A stretch of 19,616 nucleotides of DNA from an uncultured Erysipelotrichaceae bacterium (GTDB lineage Bacteria > Bacillota_I > Bacilli_A > RF39 > UBA660): assembly GCA_902803795.1 (NCBI GenBank), contig CADCRC010000014.1, positions 1 through 19,616 of the forward strand. The letters run 5' to 3'. A program made the position numbers and the translations under genes. Shown in pieces: positions 7,907 to 15,927 of the stretch. The stretch's first letter is position 1; every line of letters starts with the position of its first letter. Below the pieces are notes generated by a model that did not search any database, was not told the DNA's origin, and worked only from the letters and a program-made list of their open reading frames with translations.

Positions 7907-9607
7907 CTAATTTATTATATAAGGTGTAGTTGTAGTTCCGTTTCCTGAGCTATATGTTGTATTAAATTTTAATGATATAACTGGTCTTATAGAAATTGTT
8001 GTTGTTGGTGGAACAATTCTTGTTAATGGAGAGCCTTGATGAACAACATGTATTATACATCCGTCTGATGGATCATAAACATTAGGAGATCCTGTCCAAA
8101 ATGTATTTCCATCATATAAATAATATGAAGTATTATAATTTGTTTGTATATTATTTGCGTCAGCATCATTTCCAGCAAGCATTATTTCATCTGTTGTTAA
8201 AAGTCCAATTGGATATGTTAGTTTCCCATTTCCATGTCCACTTGTTCCAAAATTATCACTAGTATTTGTACAAATTAAACTTGGTTGTCCTGTATATGTT
8301 CTAAGCCATGGACAATATTGAAATTCTGTCCCATTTGCAATTGCAGCTTCTGATGATGAAATTGCACTTGCATAACTTGTTTCAATTTGTTGTATTGTTT
8401 TATTGTATAAGGATGCTAAGGCAAGTTTGACTCCATATATTGTCATATCATCTCTATCATTACAAAATGTTACTGCATTATCTATTTTATTTTCTGATGT
8501 TTTTCCTGAAAAATTGGTTTGATACCATGAATCTATTTTTGTTTTAACTTTTGAATTTGTATCATTTTCATTTGTTGTTTTATACATATATCCTACATAT
8601 TTTGGATCATTTGCTGCTTCATTGAATTGACCTACACCTATATTTGTGTTTCCATTTCCTATTTCTGGACAAACTCCATTTGTTGGAGTTCCATTATATA
8701 TCATTTTTACTCCACCTGATTCTGTTGTTCTTACTATTTTCCAGCAGAATCCATTAAATATTACATTATTATTTGTAACATTACCTCTATAATAATATAT
8801 TGGATATTTATCATTGATTGTTGTTGTCCTTGTATATACCCCATTAGTATTTGTTTCTGATGCACTTTTTGTAAAATCAATTGATGCATCTTTCCCTCTT
8901 GTTATATCCTGCATCACTTTATTTAGTGTGCTCGCATTGGGTATAATTGTACCTGTTTGACCGCTTGATTCTGATATTGGAATTGGACAACCTGTATCAT
9001 TTTTTTCTTTTGCATTATTATCCGATTGAACATATACTGGATTTAGATTAAATGTTAAATGAAGTGGTAAATTTTCTAAATCTGTATTTGATAGTGTTTT
9101 TTTAAAACTTATTGTAATTTTATATGTTACTGTTTGTCCTTGTTTAACTTCATCATATTGAGATAATTCCACTCCATCTGAATAAGTTATTTTTGAAGTT
9201 ATTAAATCTGTTGATGTATATTCCGAATCATCAGATGTGGTTGCTGTACCTTTATTATCTACTATGCTTAGAGTTGGAACAGCATTAAGCATAGCATCAA
9301 CTGATCCATCATTTATAATATCAACAGTAAACTCAAAAAAGTCTCCTGGTATTGATAGAGTATTATTAAAACTTATTGATTTATAATTTGTATCATATGT
9401 ATGAGTTCCTGTAACACTTCCTGTTGATAGAGAAAAACTATCTGTTGGATTTCCTACAAAGTGTATACTCCATGAACCATTTGATATTATAGTTGTTCCT
9501 GTAATATTTAGGTTTTGTTCAAGTAATGCAAATCCAATAGATAGGAATAATAATAAAACAAATGATAAAGCAAGTAATTTTTTTTGTTTTCTTATTTTTT
9601 CTCCCAT
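7907..9607 (-). CDS. Modular secreted protein: export/beta-sandwich N-terminus plus lectin-like C-terminus
   Basis: This is a large secreted protein of about 566 residues with no recognised enzyme. The N-terminus has basic residues (EKIRKQKK), a hydrophobic segment (about 12-30), then NLNITGTTI and a beta-rich region with DIINDGSVDA and TVTYKITISF. This resembles the TasA/camelysin-type proteins exported by SipW-like peptidases. From about residue 205 a different region begins, with FCWKIVRTTESGGVKMIYNG and seven cysteines in all. It ends with WTGSPNVYDPSDG and SIRPVISLKF, which recalls C-type-lectin-like or DUF6273-type ligand-binding folds. There is no LPxTG-like motif and no C-terminal membrane helix. 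The ATG at 9607 is preferred because AAGGAG ends 9 bases upstream; the ATG at 9613 is only 3 bases from it. The gene has its own promoter between ileS and the heat-shock operon. Domain names are inference; export is well supported. Confidence 0.8.
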   Translation of the reverse strand: MGEKIRKQKKLLALSFVLLLFLSIGFALLEQNLNITGTTIISNGSWSIHFVGNPTDSFSLSTGSVTGTHTYDTNYKSISFNNTLSIPGDFFEFTVDIINDGSVDAMLNAVPTLSIVDNKGTATTSDDSEYTSTDLITSKITYSDGVELSQYDEVKQGQTVTYKITISFKKTLSNTDLENLPLHLTFNLNPVYVQSDNNAKEKNDTGCPIPISESSGQTGTIIPNASTLNKVMQDITRGKDASIDFTKSASETNTNGVYTRTTTINDKYPIYYYRGNVTNNNVIFNGFCWKIVRTTESGGVKMIYNGTPTNGVCPEIGNGNTNIGVGQFNEAANDPKYVGYMYKTTNENDTNSKVKTKIDSWYQTNFSGKTSENKIDNAVTFCNDRDDMTIYGVKLALASLYNKTIQQIETSYASAISSSEAAIANGTEFQYCPWLRTYTGQPSLICTNTSDNFGTSGHGNGKLTYPIGLLTTDEIMLAGNDADANNIQTNYNTSYYLYDGNTFWTGSPNVYDPSDGCIIHVVHQGSPLTRIVPPTTTISIRPVISLKFNTTYSSGNGTTTTPYIIN

Positions 9608-9638
9608 ATACATATTCTCCTTATTATTTATATGTATT

Positions 9639-9667
9639 ATGATAAGATATTTTTATTATATTGTCAA
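9639..9667 (-). promoter_or_regulatory. Promoter of the modular secreted protein gene
   Basis: The minus strand shows TTGACA (9662-9667), a 17-base spacer and TATCAT (9639-9644), directly after the ileS terminator U run. The predicted leader is short and ends in AAGGAG. A perfect -35, correct spacing and position after a terminator make it credible. Confidence 0.65.
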
Positions 9668-9669
9668 AT

Positions 9670-9694
9670 AAAAAAATTTCATCTTATGATGAAA
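9670..9694 (-). terminator. Intrinsic terminator overlapping the ileS stop codon
   Basis: On the minus strand TTTCATC, a loop that includes the TAA stop codon of ileS, and GATGAAA form a 7-base-pair stem, followed by seven Ts. The last two Ser codons of ileS lie in the left arm of the stem, so coding sequence and terminator share bases. Confidence 0.85.
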
Positions 9695-12600
9695 CCTTTT
9701 TAGTTTCTATGAAACATTCTATATCATTTAACATATAACTTGTTTTTAAATTATCTTTTTTAATTAATTCATCTGATAATGTTTCTTGTTTTATATAGTC
9801 TTTATATTTATCTATCATTTTATCTATATCAGAATTACCATTATAATATGTCTTTATATGTTCATTTATTATATAATCATGTTCTTTTCTTATAGATTGT
9901 ACGTTTCTTACAAATTCTCTAGCTAGACCTTCTAATATTAAATCTTCTGTTAAAGTTGTATCTAATACTACTATTGTATCTGTTGTAGATGCAGAAGTAT
10001 ATCCTTCTTTGTTATTAATATCTATTATTATCATGTCAGAATTAATTGTATAGTCATCTCCACCAAGAGATATTATATATGTTCCTTGTTTTATTTTTTC
10101 TAAATCTTCTTTAGATATAGTTTTTAATGCTTCTTGGAATAATTTTACTCTAGGTCCTAATACTTTACCTACTTCTTTAAAGTTTGGCTTTATATTATAT
10201 TCTAAGTATTCATCCATATCGTTTTTATATATGATTTCTTTTGTATTTATTTCTTCTTTTATAATATATTCTAGATCATTTATTATTTCTTTATCATTGC
10301 TTGATAAGATTAGTGATTGTATTGGTTGTCTTACTTTTATTTTAGCATTTTCTCTTGCATTTCTAGCTAAACTACATACATCTCTTACTTTATCCATTTG
10401 TTTTTCTATATCATCATTTATATATTTTTCATTAACTTTAGGAAAATTTGATAAATGAATTGATTTTTCTTTTGTTAGTCTTGTATATATTTCTTCTGTT
10501 ATAAATGGACATATTGGAGCTACTAATCTACATAATGTTATTAATGATTCATACATTGTTTGATAAACCGCTTTTTTAGATATAGATAATTCACTATCCC
10601 AGAATCTTCTACGAGTAGATCTTATATACCAATTAGATAAATCATCATTTAAAAATGGAACTATAAGTCTTGCAACTTTATTTAAATCATATTCTTCATA
10701 TGCTTTTGTTACTGCATCAACTAATTTATTTAGTTTTGATAATAACCATTTATCTATTAATTCTCTATCTTTATAGTCAATATCATATTTTCTTGGATCT
10801 ATATTATCTGAATTTGCATACATTTCAAAGAATGAATATGCATTTTTTAGAGTAGATGTGAATTTTGAATAAACTTCTGCTATACCATCTTCATCAAATT
10901 TAATTGGAGTCCAAACTGGTGATATATATGCTAAATAGAATCTTATTGTATCTGCTCCATATTTTTCAAGAGTTGTGAATGGTTCTACTACATTTCCTTT
11001 ACTCTTATGCATTTTTTGACCATTTTTATCAAGTAATAAATCATTTACAACAACATTTTTGTATGGGGATTTTCCTGTTAAGAATACTGATATTACAAGA
11101 AGTGAATAGAACCATCCTCTTGTTTGATCTACTCCTTCAGCAATAAAGTCTGCAGGAAATTGCTTACTAAAGAATTCCATGTTTTCAAATGGATAGTGTT
11201 GTTGTGCAAATGGCATTGAACCTGAATCAAACCAACAATCTATTACATCATTTACTCTATTCATCTCTTTTCCACATTTTGGACATTTAATATGTATATT
11301 ATCTACAAATGGTCTATGTAAATCTATATTATCTTTAACTTTTTCTATAGCTAGTTCTTTAAGTTCTTCTATTGAACCTATCATATGTGTATGACCACAA
11401 GAACATGTCCATAGTGGAAGTGGGCATCCCCAATATCTAGATCTTGATATTGCCCAATCATTCATGTTTTCAAGCCAGTTAGCAAATCTTTTTTCTCCTA
11501 CATAATCAGGATACCAATTAACTGTTTTGTTTGCTTCAACTATTTTATCTTTTAATTTTGTAACTTCTAAATAGTACGATGGTTTAGAATAATAAATTAA
11601 TGGTGTATCACATCTCCAGCAATGTGGATAATCATGTGTCATTTTTTGTTTTTTAAATAATTTGTCATTTTCTTTTAAATATTTAATTATTTCTATTTCA
11701 AGTTCTGGGTCAACTACAAGTCTTCCTTTCCATGGACCTTCCATGTAACAACCATCTTCTCCTACTGGATTTATATATGGTAAATTATATTTTCTTCCAA
11801 CTTTAGCATCATCTTCACCAAATGCTGGAGCAATATGAACTATACCTGTACCATCTGAATTTGTAACATAACTATCGCATGTTACAAAAAATGCTTTTTG
11901 AGTTACATCTATAAATGGCATGAATTGTTCATATTCTTTATATTCTAAGTCTTTTCCTTTATATTTTTCTAAAACTTTAATATCTTCACCTAGTATTTTT
12001 GTAGCAAGTTCTTCTTCTAAAATAAAATTATATCCTTTTGATTCTACTTTAACATAATCATATTCTGGATTTACACATACTGCAACATTTGCCATTAATG
12101 TCCATGGTGTTGTTGTCCATACTAAGAAATATGTATTTTCTTCATCTTTAATTTTAAATGGAACATATACAGAATTAACACTTACTTCTTTATATCCTTG
12201 TGCAACTTCATGACTTGCTAAACCTGTTCCACATCTTGGGCAATATGGTAGAATTTTAGTTCCTTTATAGAATAATCCTTCATCAAAAAATTTTTTTAAT
12301 ATGTACCATTCTGTCTCAATATAATTATTATCATATGTAATATATGGATTATCTAAATCTATTATTTGTCCCATTTGTCTTGTCAATTTTCTAAATGCTT
12401 CCTCATTTTTCATTACATCTTCTTTACATTTAGCATTAAACTTTTCAATTCCATATTTTTCGATATCGCCTTTTCCATTAAAGTGTAATTTTTTTTCAAC
12501 ATTTACTTCTACTGGTAATCCGTGAGTATCCCATCCAACTTTTCTATATACTCTATATCCTTGCATTGTTTTATATTTACAAAAAGAGTCTTTTATGAAT

Positions 12601-12782
12601 TTTGCGACAACATGATGTATTCCTGGGTTTCCATTTGCAGTAGCTGGTCCATCGTAAAATACAAATGTATTTTCTTCATCTCTTGTATTTATGCACTCAT
12701 TTAAAATATTAATTTTATCCCAATCTTTTAATATTTTATTATCAATTTTACTTTGTTCTTTTTTGTCCAATTTTTTAAACAT
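9684..12782 (-). CDS. ileS: Isoleucine--tRNA ligase, long type 2 form
   Basis: This class I synthetase charges tRNA-Ile with isoleucine and edits mischarged valine. It is 1032 residues from the ATG at 12782, which has GGGGAGG 6 bases upstream; the open frame runs on into the T-box but those codons are leader. The HIGH-type signature is PGIHH (about 53-57) and KMSKS appears as KMHKS (590-594). The editing domain has the usual TTTPWT and GTGIVHIAPAFGEDD, and WAISRSRYWGCPLPLW follows. The C-terminus has LTEDLILEGLAREFVRNVQ rather than the short C-terminal zinc finger of Bacillus-type enzymes. Length and C-terminus fit the type 2 (eukaryote-like) IleRS, whose known members tend to tolerate mupirocin. 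It sits after divIVA as in Bacillus and is controlled by an Ile T-box. Product is certain; type is strong inference. Confidence 0.97.
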   Translation of the reverse strand: MFKKLDKKEQSKIDNKILKDWDKINILNECINTRDEENTFVFYDGPATANGNPGIHHVVAKFIKDSFCKYKTMQGYRVYRKVGWDTHGLPVEVNVEKKLHFNGKGDIEKYGIEKFNAKCKEDVMKNEEAFRKLTRQMGQIIDLDNPYITYDNNYIETEWYILKKFFDEGLFYKGTKILPYCPRCGTGLASHEVAQGYKEVSVNSVYVPFKIKDEENTYFLVWTTTPWTLMANVAVCVNPEYDYVKVESKGYNFILEEELATKILGEDIKVLEKYKGKDLEYKEYEQFMPFIDVTQKAFFVTCDSYVTNSDGTGIVHIAPAFGEDDAKVGRKYNLPYINPVGEDGCYMEGPWKGRLVVDPELEIEIIKYLKENDKLFKKQKMTHDYPHCWRCDTPLIYYSKPSYYLEVTKLKDKIVEANKTVNWYPDYVGEKRFANWLENMNDWAISRSRYWGCPLPLWTCSCGHTHMIGSIEELKELAIEKVKDNIDLHRPFVDNIHIKCPKCGKEMNRVNDVIDCWFDSGSMPFAQQHYPFENMEFFSKQFPADFIAEGVDQTRGWFYSLLVISVFLTGKSPYKNVVVNDLLLDKNGQKMHKSKGNVVEPFTTLEKYGADTIRFYLAYISPVWTPIKFDEDGIAEVYSKFTSTLKNAYSFFEMYANSDNIDPRKYDIDYKDRELIDKWLLSKLNKLVDAVTKAYEEYDLNKVARLIVPFLNDDLSNWYIRSTRRRFWDSELSISKKAVYQTMYESLITLCRLVAPICPFITEEIYTRLTKEKSIHLSNFPKVNEKYINDDIEKQMDKVRDVCSLARNARENAKIKVRQPIQSLILSSNDKEIINDLEYIIKEEINTKEIIYKNDMDEYLEYNIKPNFKEVGKVLGPRVKLFQEALKTISKEDLEKIKQGTYIISLGGDDYTINSDMIIIDINNKEGYTSASTTDTIVVLDTTLTEDLILEGLAREFVRNVQSIRKEHDYIINEHIKTYYNGNSDIDKMIDKYKDYIKQETLSDELIKKDNLKTSYMLNDIECFIETKKVSS

Positions 12783-12799
12783 GTTATTACCTCCCCAAT

Positions 12800-12996
12800 A
12801 AAAAAAGATGGTCAAAAGGACGATTAGTCGTGGTACCACCTTAATTACTTCTTATTAATCTTAACGCGATTATTCGTATTTATCTTATCCATAAATAACA
12901 TCAAAAGTGATTTGAATATTATCTTGTTATCTATTTTCACCTAACATAGACTCTCTATAAACTACAATAATATTCCGTCTTTCTCATCTGCTTATG
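12800..12996 (-). ncRNA. T-box leader (isoleucine) of ileS
   Basis: This tRNA-sensing leader raises ileS expression when uncharged tRNA-Ile accumulates. On the minus strand the T-box core AAGGTGGTACCACG lies at 12829-12842. Stem I is clear: a basal helix GAAAG/CTTTT (12979-12983 with 12903-12907) and an upper helix of 9 pairs (12967-12975 with 12914-12922). Between them is an internal loop holding the specifier ATC (Ile) at 12909-12911, followed by the usual A. The terminator candidate pairs GGTGGT with ACCATC around an inner ACGA/TCGT hairpin and ends in seven Ts (12800-12806). Regulation is thus probably by transcription attenuation. The ribosome binding site follows directly. The 5' end is approximate. 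Confidence 0.93.
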
Positions 12997-13002
12997 TGTT
13001 AT

Positions 13003-13031
13003 ATAGTAACATAATTATTTGTTATTTTCAA
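13003..13031 (-). promoter_or_regulatory. Possible promoter for the ileS T-box transcript
   Basis: TTGAAA (13026-13031), 17 bases, TACTAT (13003-13008) on the minus strand overlap the last codons of divIVA and would start RNA near 12996, just before the T-box stem I. Correct placement supports it; the -10 is mediocre. Readthrough from divIVA is the alternative. Confidence 0.4.
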
Positions 13032-13344
13032 CAGATTTAATTAATTTATCTATTTCATTTCCAATTATATTTAGTTTATCTGTTATAATACTTAATTCTG
13101 TTTCTAATTTTTGTTTTTTATATTTAATATTATTTAATTTAATCAATGTATCATTTATTAGAATATTTGAATTAGATTTAGTCTTATTTATTACTAAATT
13201 CTTATTTTTATTTAATTCATTGACTTGCTTTTGTAATTCATTTACTTTATTAACAAGTATTTTTTCATCATTAATTATTTTTTTAATAAAACTATTAACT
13301 TGATTTATATCATAGCCATTGTTAACTATTTTAAATCTTTCCAT
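13015..13344 (-). CDS. divIVA: Short DivIVA-family cell division protein
   Basis: DivIVA-family proteins gather at curved membrane at the septum and poles and recruit division or wall-growth factors. This one is 109 residues, well below the roughly 160 of Bacillus DivIVA. The family core NGYDINQVNSFIKKII is at about residues 8-23, and the rest is predicted coiled coil rich in Asn, Lys, Leu and Ile. The usual opening LTPLDI-type segment is absent: the protein begins at MERFKIVNN, keeping a Phe just before the GYD motif. The C-terminal tetramerisation region also appears lost. The call rests on the GYDxxQVNxF motif, the coiled coil and the position between sepF and ileS, which is the Bacillus gene order. 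The start has GGGGGATAGG upstream, 24 bases after sepF. A GpsB-like role is possible. Confidence 0.8.
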   Translation of the reverse strand: MERFKIVNNGYDINQVNSFIKKIINDEKILVNKVNELQKQVNELNKNKNLVINKTKSNSNILINDTLIKLNNIKYKKQKLETELSIITDKLNIIGNEIDKLIKSVENNK

Positions 13345-13368
13345 TGTAACCTATCCCCCATTTAATTA

Positions 13369-13812
13369 CTATGAAAAGTCTATATCATCTATATCATCTT
13401 TTTTGTTATTTGTAGATTTTGTATTTGTAGTTTTATCATCAGAAATACTTCCTTCAACATTTACATTATTTGGTGTGCATAAAAATATTCCTCCACCTAA
13501 TTTTTCTAATGTACCACCTATTGCATATATTGTACCATATAGAAAATCTACAATTCTTTTTGCTTGATCTGGTGTTACTCTTTTTAGATTAACTACAACA
13601 GCAGATCTATTTTTTAAATAGTCGGCTATCTGTTGTGATTCTGAGTATGCTCTTGGTTCAAGTAACATCATTCTAGATCCAGCTATACCATTTTGTTTTT
13701 GATATTCTGGTTTACTTGTTGAATAAAATTCTTCATCTTTTTCTATTTCTTTTGTTTCATCTGAATTATTATCTTCTTTTCCACTTAAAATTCCGCCAAT
13801 ATTAAAAGCCAT
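13369..13812 (-). CDS. sepF: Cell division protein SepF
   Basis: SepF forms rings that bind FtsZ and tether it to the membrane, shaping the septum in Gram-positive bacteria. It is 147 residues, a normal size. The SepF core spans about residues 47-119: RMMLLEPRAYSESQQIADYL, RSAVVVNLKRVTPDQAKRIVDFLYG, IYAIGGTLEKLGGGIFLCTP. The N-terminus MAFNIGGILSG is the candidate membrane-binding helix, followed by an acidic linker. The C-terminal tail is unusual: about 28 residues of Asn, Thr, Lys and Asp ending in DDIDDIDFS. The start is supported by AGGAGGG 6 bases upstream. It lies directly upstream of divIVA and is probably transcribed with it. ylmG and ylmH, which sit between these genes in Bacillus, are absent; FtsZ is not in the window. 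Confidence 0.95.
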   Translation of the reverse strand: MAFNIGGILSGKEDNNSDETKEIEKDEEFYSTSKPEYQKQNGIAGSRMMLLEPRAYSESQQIADYLKNRSAVVVNLKRVTPDQAKRIVDFLYGTIYAIGGTLEKLGGGIFLCTPNNVNVEGSISDDKTTNTKSTNNKKDDIDDIDFS

Positions 13813-13839
13813 ATTATTCCCTCCTAATTAGTTAATTTA

Positions 13840-13848
13840 ATTTTAACA
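13840..13848 (-). promoter_or_regulatory. Possible extended -10 of a sepF promoter
   Basis: TG-T-TAAAAT on the minus strand forms an extended -10 in the 80-base gap between the HerA-like gene and sepF, about 28 bases before the start codon. I see no good -35. The gap is otherwise AT-rich with only weak, poorly paired repeats, so no convincing terminator is present. Confidence 0.35.
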
Positions 13849-13892
13849 TAAATTTTTATATTTATAAAATTTTTTCTCATCTTTTATATTTT

Positions 13893-15872
13893 TTATTGTG
13901 CATTATTCATATTTTGTGTCAGTTGATTTGTTAATATTTGAGTTTGATTAGTCATCATTTGCATTTGTGCTTGTTGTGTTTGTGCCATTTTTTGATTTGG
14001 AGCAAAAAATGTGTCTGCTGATTGTTGTTGATTTGTATCATAACTTGATATGTTACTTATTCCACTACCATTTATATCAGTTGTATTATTTGATGTTTTC
14101 TCAAACCAAATTTTTTCTAAATCTACATTATTACTTAAAGGCTGTGGATCCGGCAAATCCATTTTCATTGATATAGGTACTTTAAATGCTGATCCGAATG
14201 CTACACAGTTTCCAGGTTTTAAGTTTTTTAGTTGCAATATTATTTCTTCTGAAATACTTGGTACCATATCTTTTATATAAGCTAAATCTTTTGGGTGCAT
14301 TGTTCTTAATATTATGAAATTGCCACATTGCGCAACACAAGTATCAGATAATTCTGATGGCCTTTGTGTTATTAGTCCTAGAAAAGCTCCATATTTTCGT
14401 CCTTCTTTAGCTATTCGTTCAAATATATTATATCCAAGTAAATCTACATCTGCATCATGTTGTACATATCTATGTGCTTCTTCTATAAATATATGATATG
14501 CTTTTGAACCACGTTTTTCCAATGTTGAAACCTTTAAAAATATCATTCTAGATATAATTTTAGTAATTACTTTTGCTGTTCTATCATCTATATAGTTAAT
14601 ATTAAAGTTAACTATTTGACATGCTTTTCCTGTCTTTTTATCATTCATTAATTCTTCTATATATTGATTTTTATCTACTTTCTTTGGATATCTAAAATAT
14701 ATTGCATTGCTTCCATTAACTAATGTATGAAGTCTAACTGATACTACATTTGCATAATCAAATACTTTTTCACTTTTTAAAATACCTTCTGATACTAATG
14801 CGAAATCTAATGCTAATTCTAGATCTTCTAGACTATAGAATTTATTTAATTCTTCTTCTGCAACTTTGATTTCATCTTCTAAAATAAATCCTCTAACAAA
14901 TTCAACTACTAATTCCATTTCTTGCATTTTACCTGTCTTGTCAATATATAAACATTGTTTTAATGTTCTGACATAACCTGGTTGTACTATTTTACTTTCT
15001 AGATTAAGTGATGGTGTATTAAATTTTGTTAGTGTTGCGGTAACTTGGTCACGTATTTTTGTTGAGTCCGATCCACTTAACAATATATCTTGAAGAGCTC
15101 TTGCTATAATATCATTTTTCTTTTTTTCTACGCTTGGTCCATTTCCTGATATTATTTGAACTAATTTAATTGTTTTTTCAAGTATAGGTAATTGAAGTGG
15201 TGTTGTACAATCAAGTAATAATGCTAAATCATCTACGTCTAGTAACCAAATAGGTATTTGTAGAATTTCTGTGTCAGGGTGAAGTGTATTTGTTGTATAT
15301 GATTTGTAATTAATGTCTGGATTTTTTTCATGAAATGTTCCAAATGCTCTTGTATATTCACCATATGCATCAAAGAATATTATATGAGATGATATTGGTG
15401 GTTGAGGACATTCTGTAAATAGTTTTTGTACTATTGATGCAACTGTACATGATTTACCTGAGCCTGAGTTTCCTAGTATTGTAAAATGTGTATTAAAAAA
15501 TTCATTTATTGATACGTTTATTTTATAATTACTATAGATATTTGATGTACCAAAGTTTGTATATCCTGGTGTTATATTTTGATTTCCTAATATGGTTGCT
15601 AACTCATCTGTTTTTATAATTCTTGCCATACATTTAAATGATGGTTTAATACTAGCACCTGGACTAAATTTTCCATTATCTAATTCTCCTACTATATTTG
15701 CTGTTAATATTTCTCTATTTGTATTTACAACTTCTGCTACAACCTTTCTATCCGGAGAATCAGGGTTTTCAAAAACAACATGAAAACCTATTAAATTTGG
15801 TTGTTCTTCTATTTTTACTTGTAAATTTACATATATAGTATTATTAACTACTTCCTTTATATTCCCAAGCAT
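13893..15872 (-). CDS. HerA-like hexameric ATPase / DNA translocase (HAS barrel + DUF87)
   Basis: This belongs to the HerA branch of the HerA/FtsK superfamily, hexameric ATPases that move DNA, usually paired with the nuclease NurA. It is 659 residues. A beta-rich HAS-barrel-like domain covers about residues 1-100. The ATPase domain has Walker A GNSGSGKS (about 134-141), DAYGEYTRAF, Walker B HIFIEEAHRY (about 460-469) and the conserved GLITQRPSELSDTCVAQ. The last 45 residues are low complexity, rich in Gln, Met, Asn and Thr. The ATG at 15872 is chosen: GAGGTGG lies 5 bases upstream, and the GTG at 15881 is inside that site. It has its own extended -10 promoter and is followed by sepF-divIVA. 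No NurA or other nuclease is nearby, so its partner and substrate are unknown. Family is secure; role is not. Confidence 0.9.
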   Translation of the reverse strand: MLGNIKEVVNNTIYVNLQVKIEEQPNLIGFHVVFENPDSPDRKVVAEVVNTNREILTANIVGELDNGKFSPGASIKPSFKCMARIIKTDELATILGNQNITPGYTNFGTSNIYSNYKINVSINEFFNTHFTILGNSGSGKSCTVASIVQKLFTECPQPPISSHIIFFDAYGEYTRAFGTFHEKNPDINYKSYTTNTLHPDTEILQIPIWLLDVDDLALLLDCTTPLQLPILEKTIKLVQIISGNGPSVEKKKNDIIARALQDILLSGSDSTKIRDQVTATLTKFNTPSLNLESKIVQPGYVRTLKQCLYIDKTGKMQEMELVVEFVRGFILEDEIKVAEEELNKFYSLEDLELALDFALVSEGILKSEKVFDYANVVSVRLHTLVNGSNAIYFRYPKKVDKNQYIEELMNDKKTGKACQIVNFNINYIDDRTAKVITKIISRMIFLKVSTLEKRGSKAYHIFIEEAHRYVQHDADVDLLGYNIFERIAKEGRKYGAFLGLITQRPSELSDTCVAQCGNFIILRTMHPKDLAYIKDMVPSISEEIILQLKNLKPGNCVAFGSAFKVPISMKMDLPDPQPLSNNVDLEKIWFEKTSNNTTDINGSGISNISSYDTNQQQSADTFFAPNQKMAQTQQAQMQMMTNQTQILTNQLTQNMNNAQ

Positions 15873-15901
15873 TATTTCCACCTCTATTTTTATACTATTA
15901 A

Positions 15902-15910
15902 ATTATATCA
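15902..15910 (-). promoter_or_regulatory. Extended -10 promoter of the HerA-like gene
   Basis: A perfect TG-A-TATAAT on the minus strand lies about 30 bases before the start codon, in the 46-base gap after the membrane protein gene. No clear -35 is present, as is often the case with an extended -10. The bases TGATATAATTTAATA are shared with the promoter of the thioester protein gene. Confidence 0.6.
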
Positions 15911-15927
15911 TATTAATTTTATTATTT

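Noticed and set aside
7907..8200. Variable repeat of a diversity-generating retroelement in the lectin-like C-terminus
   Set aside because: No reverse transcriptase, template repeat or accessory gene is seen in the window, and there is no second copy of this stretch.
12783..12839. Longer IleRS start beginning MVPRLIVLL
   Set aside because: These codons lie in the T-box core and terminator; the ATG at 12782 has a strong ribosome binding site and a normal IleRS N-terminus.
15873..15881. GTG start of the HerA-like gene at 15881
   Set aside because: The GTG is part of the GAGGTGG ribosome binding site that serves the ATG at 15872.
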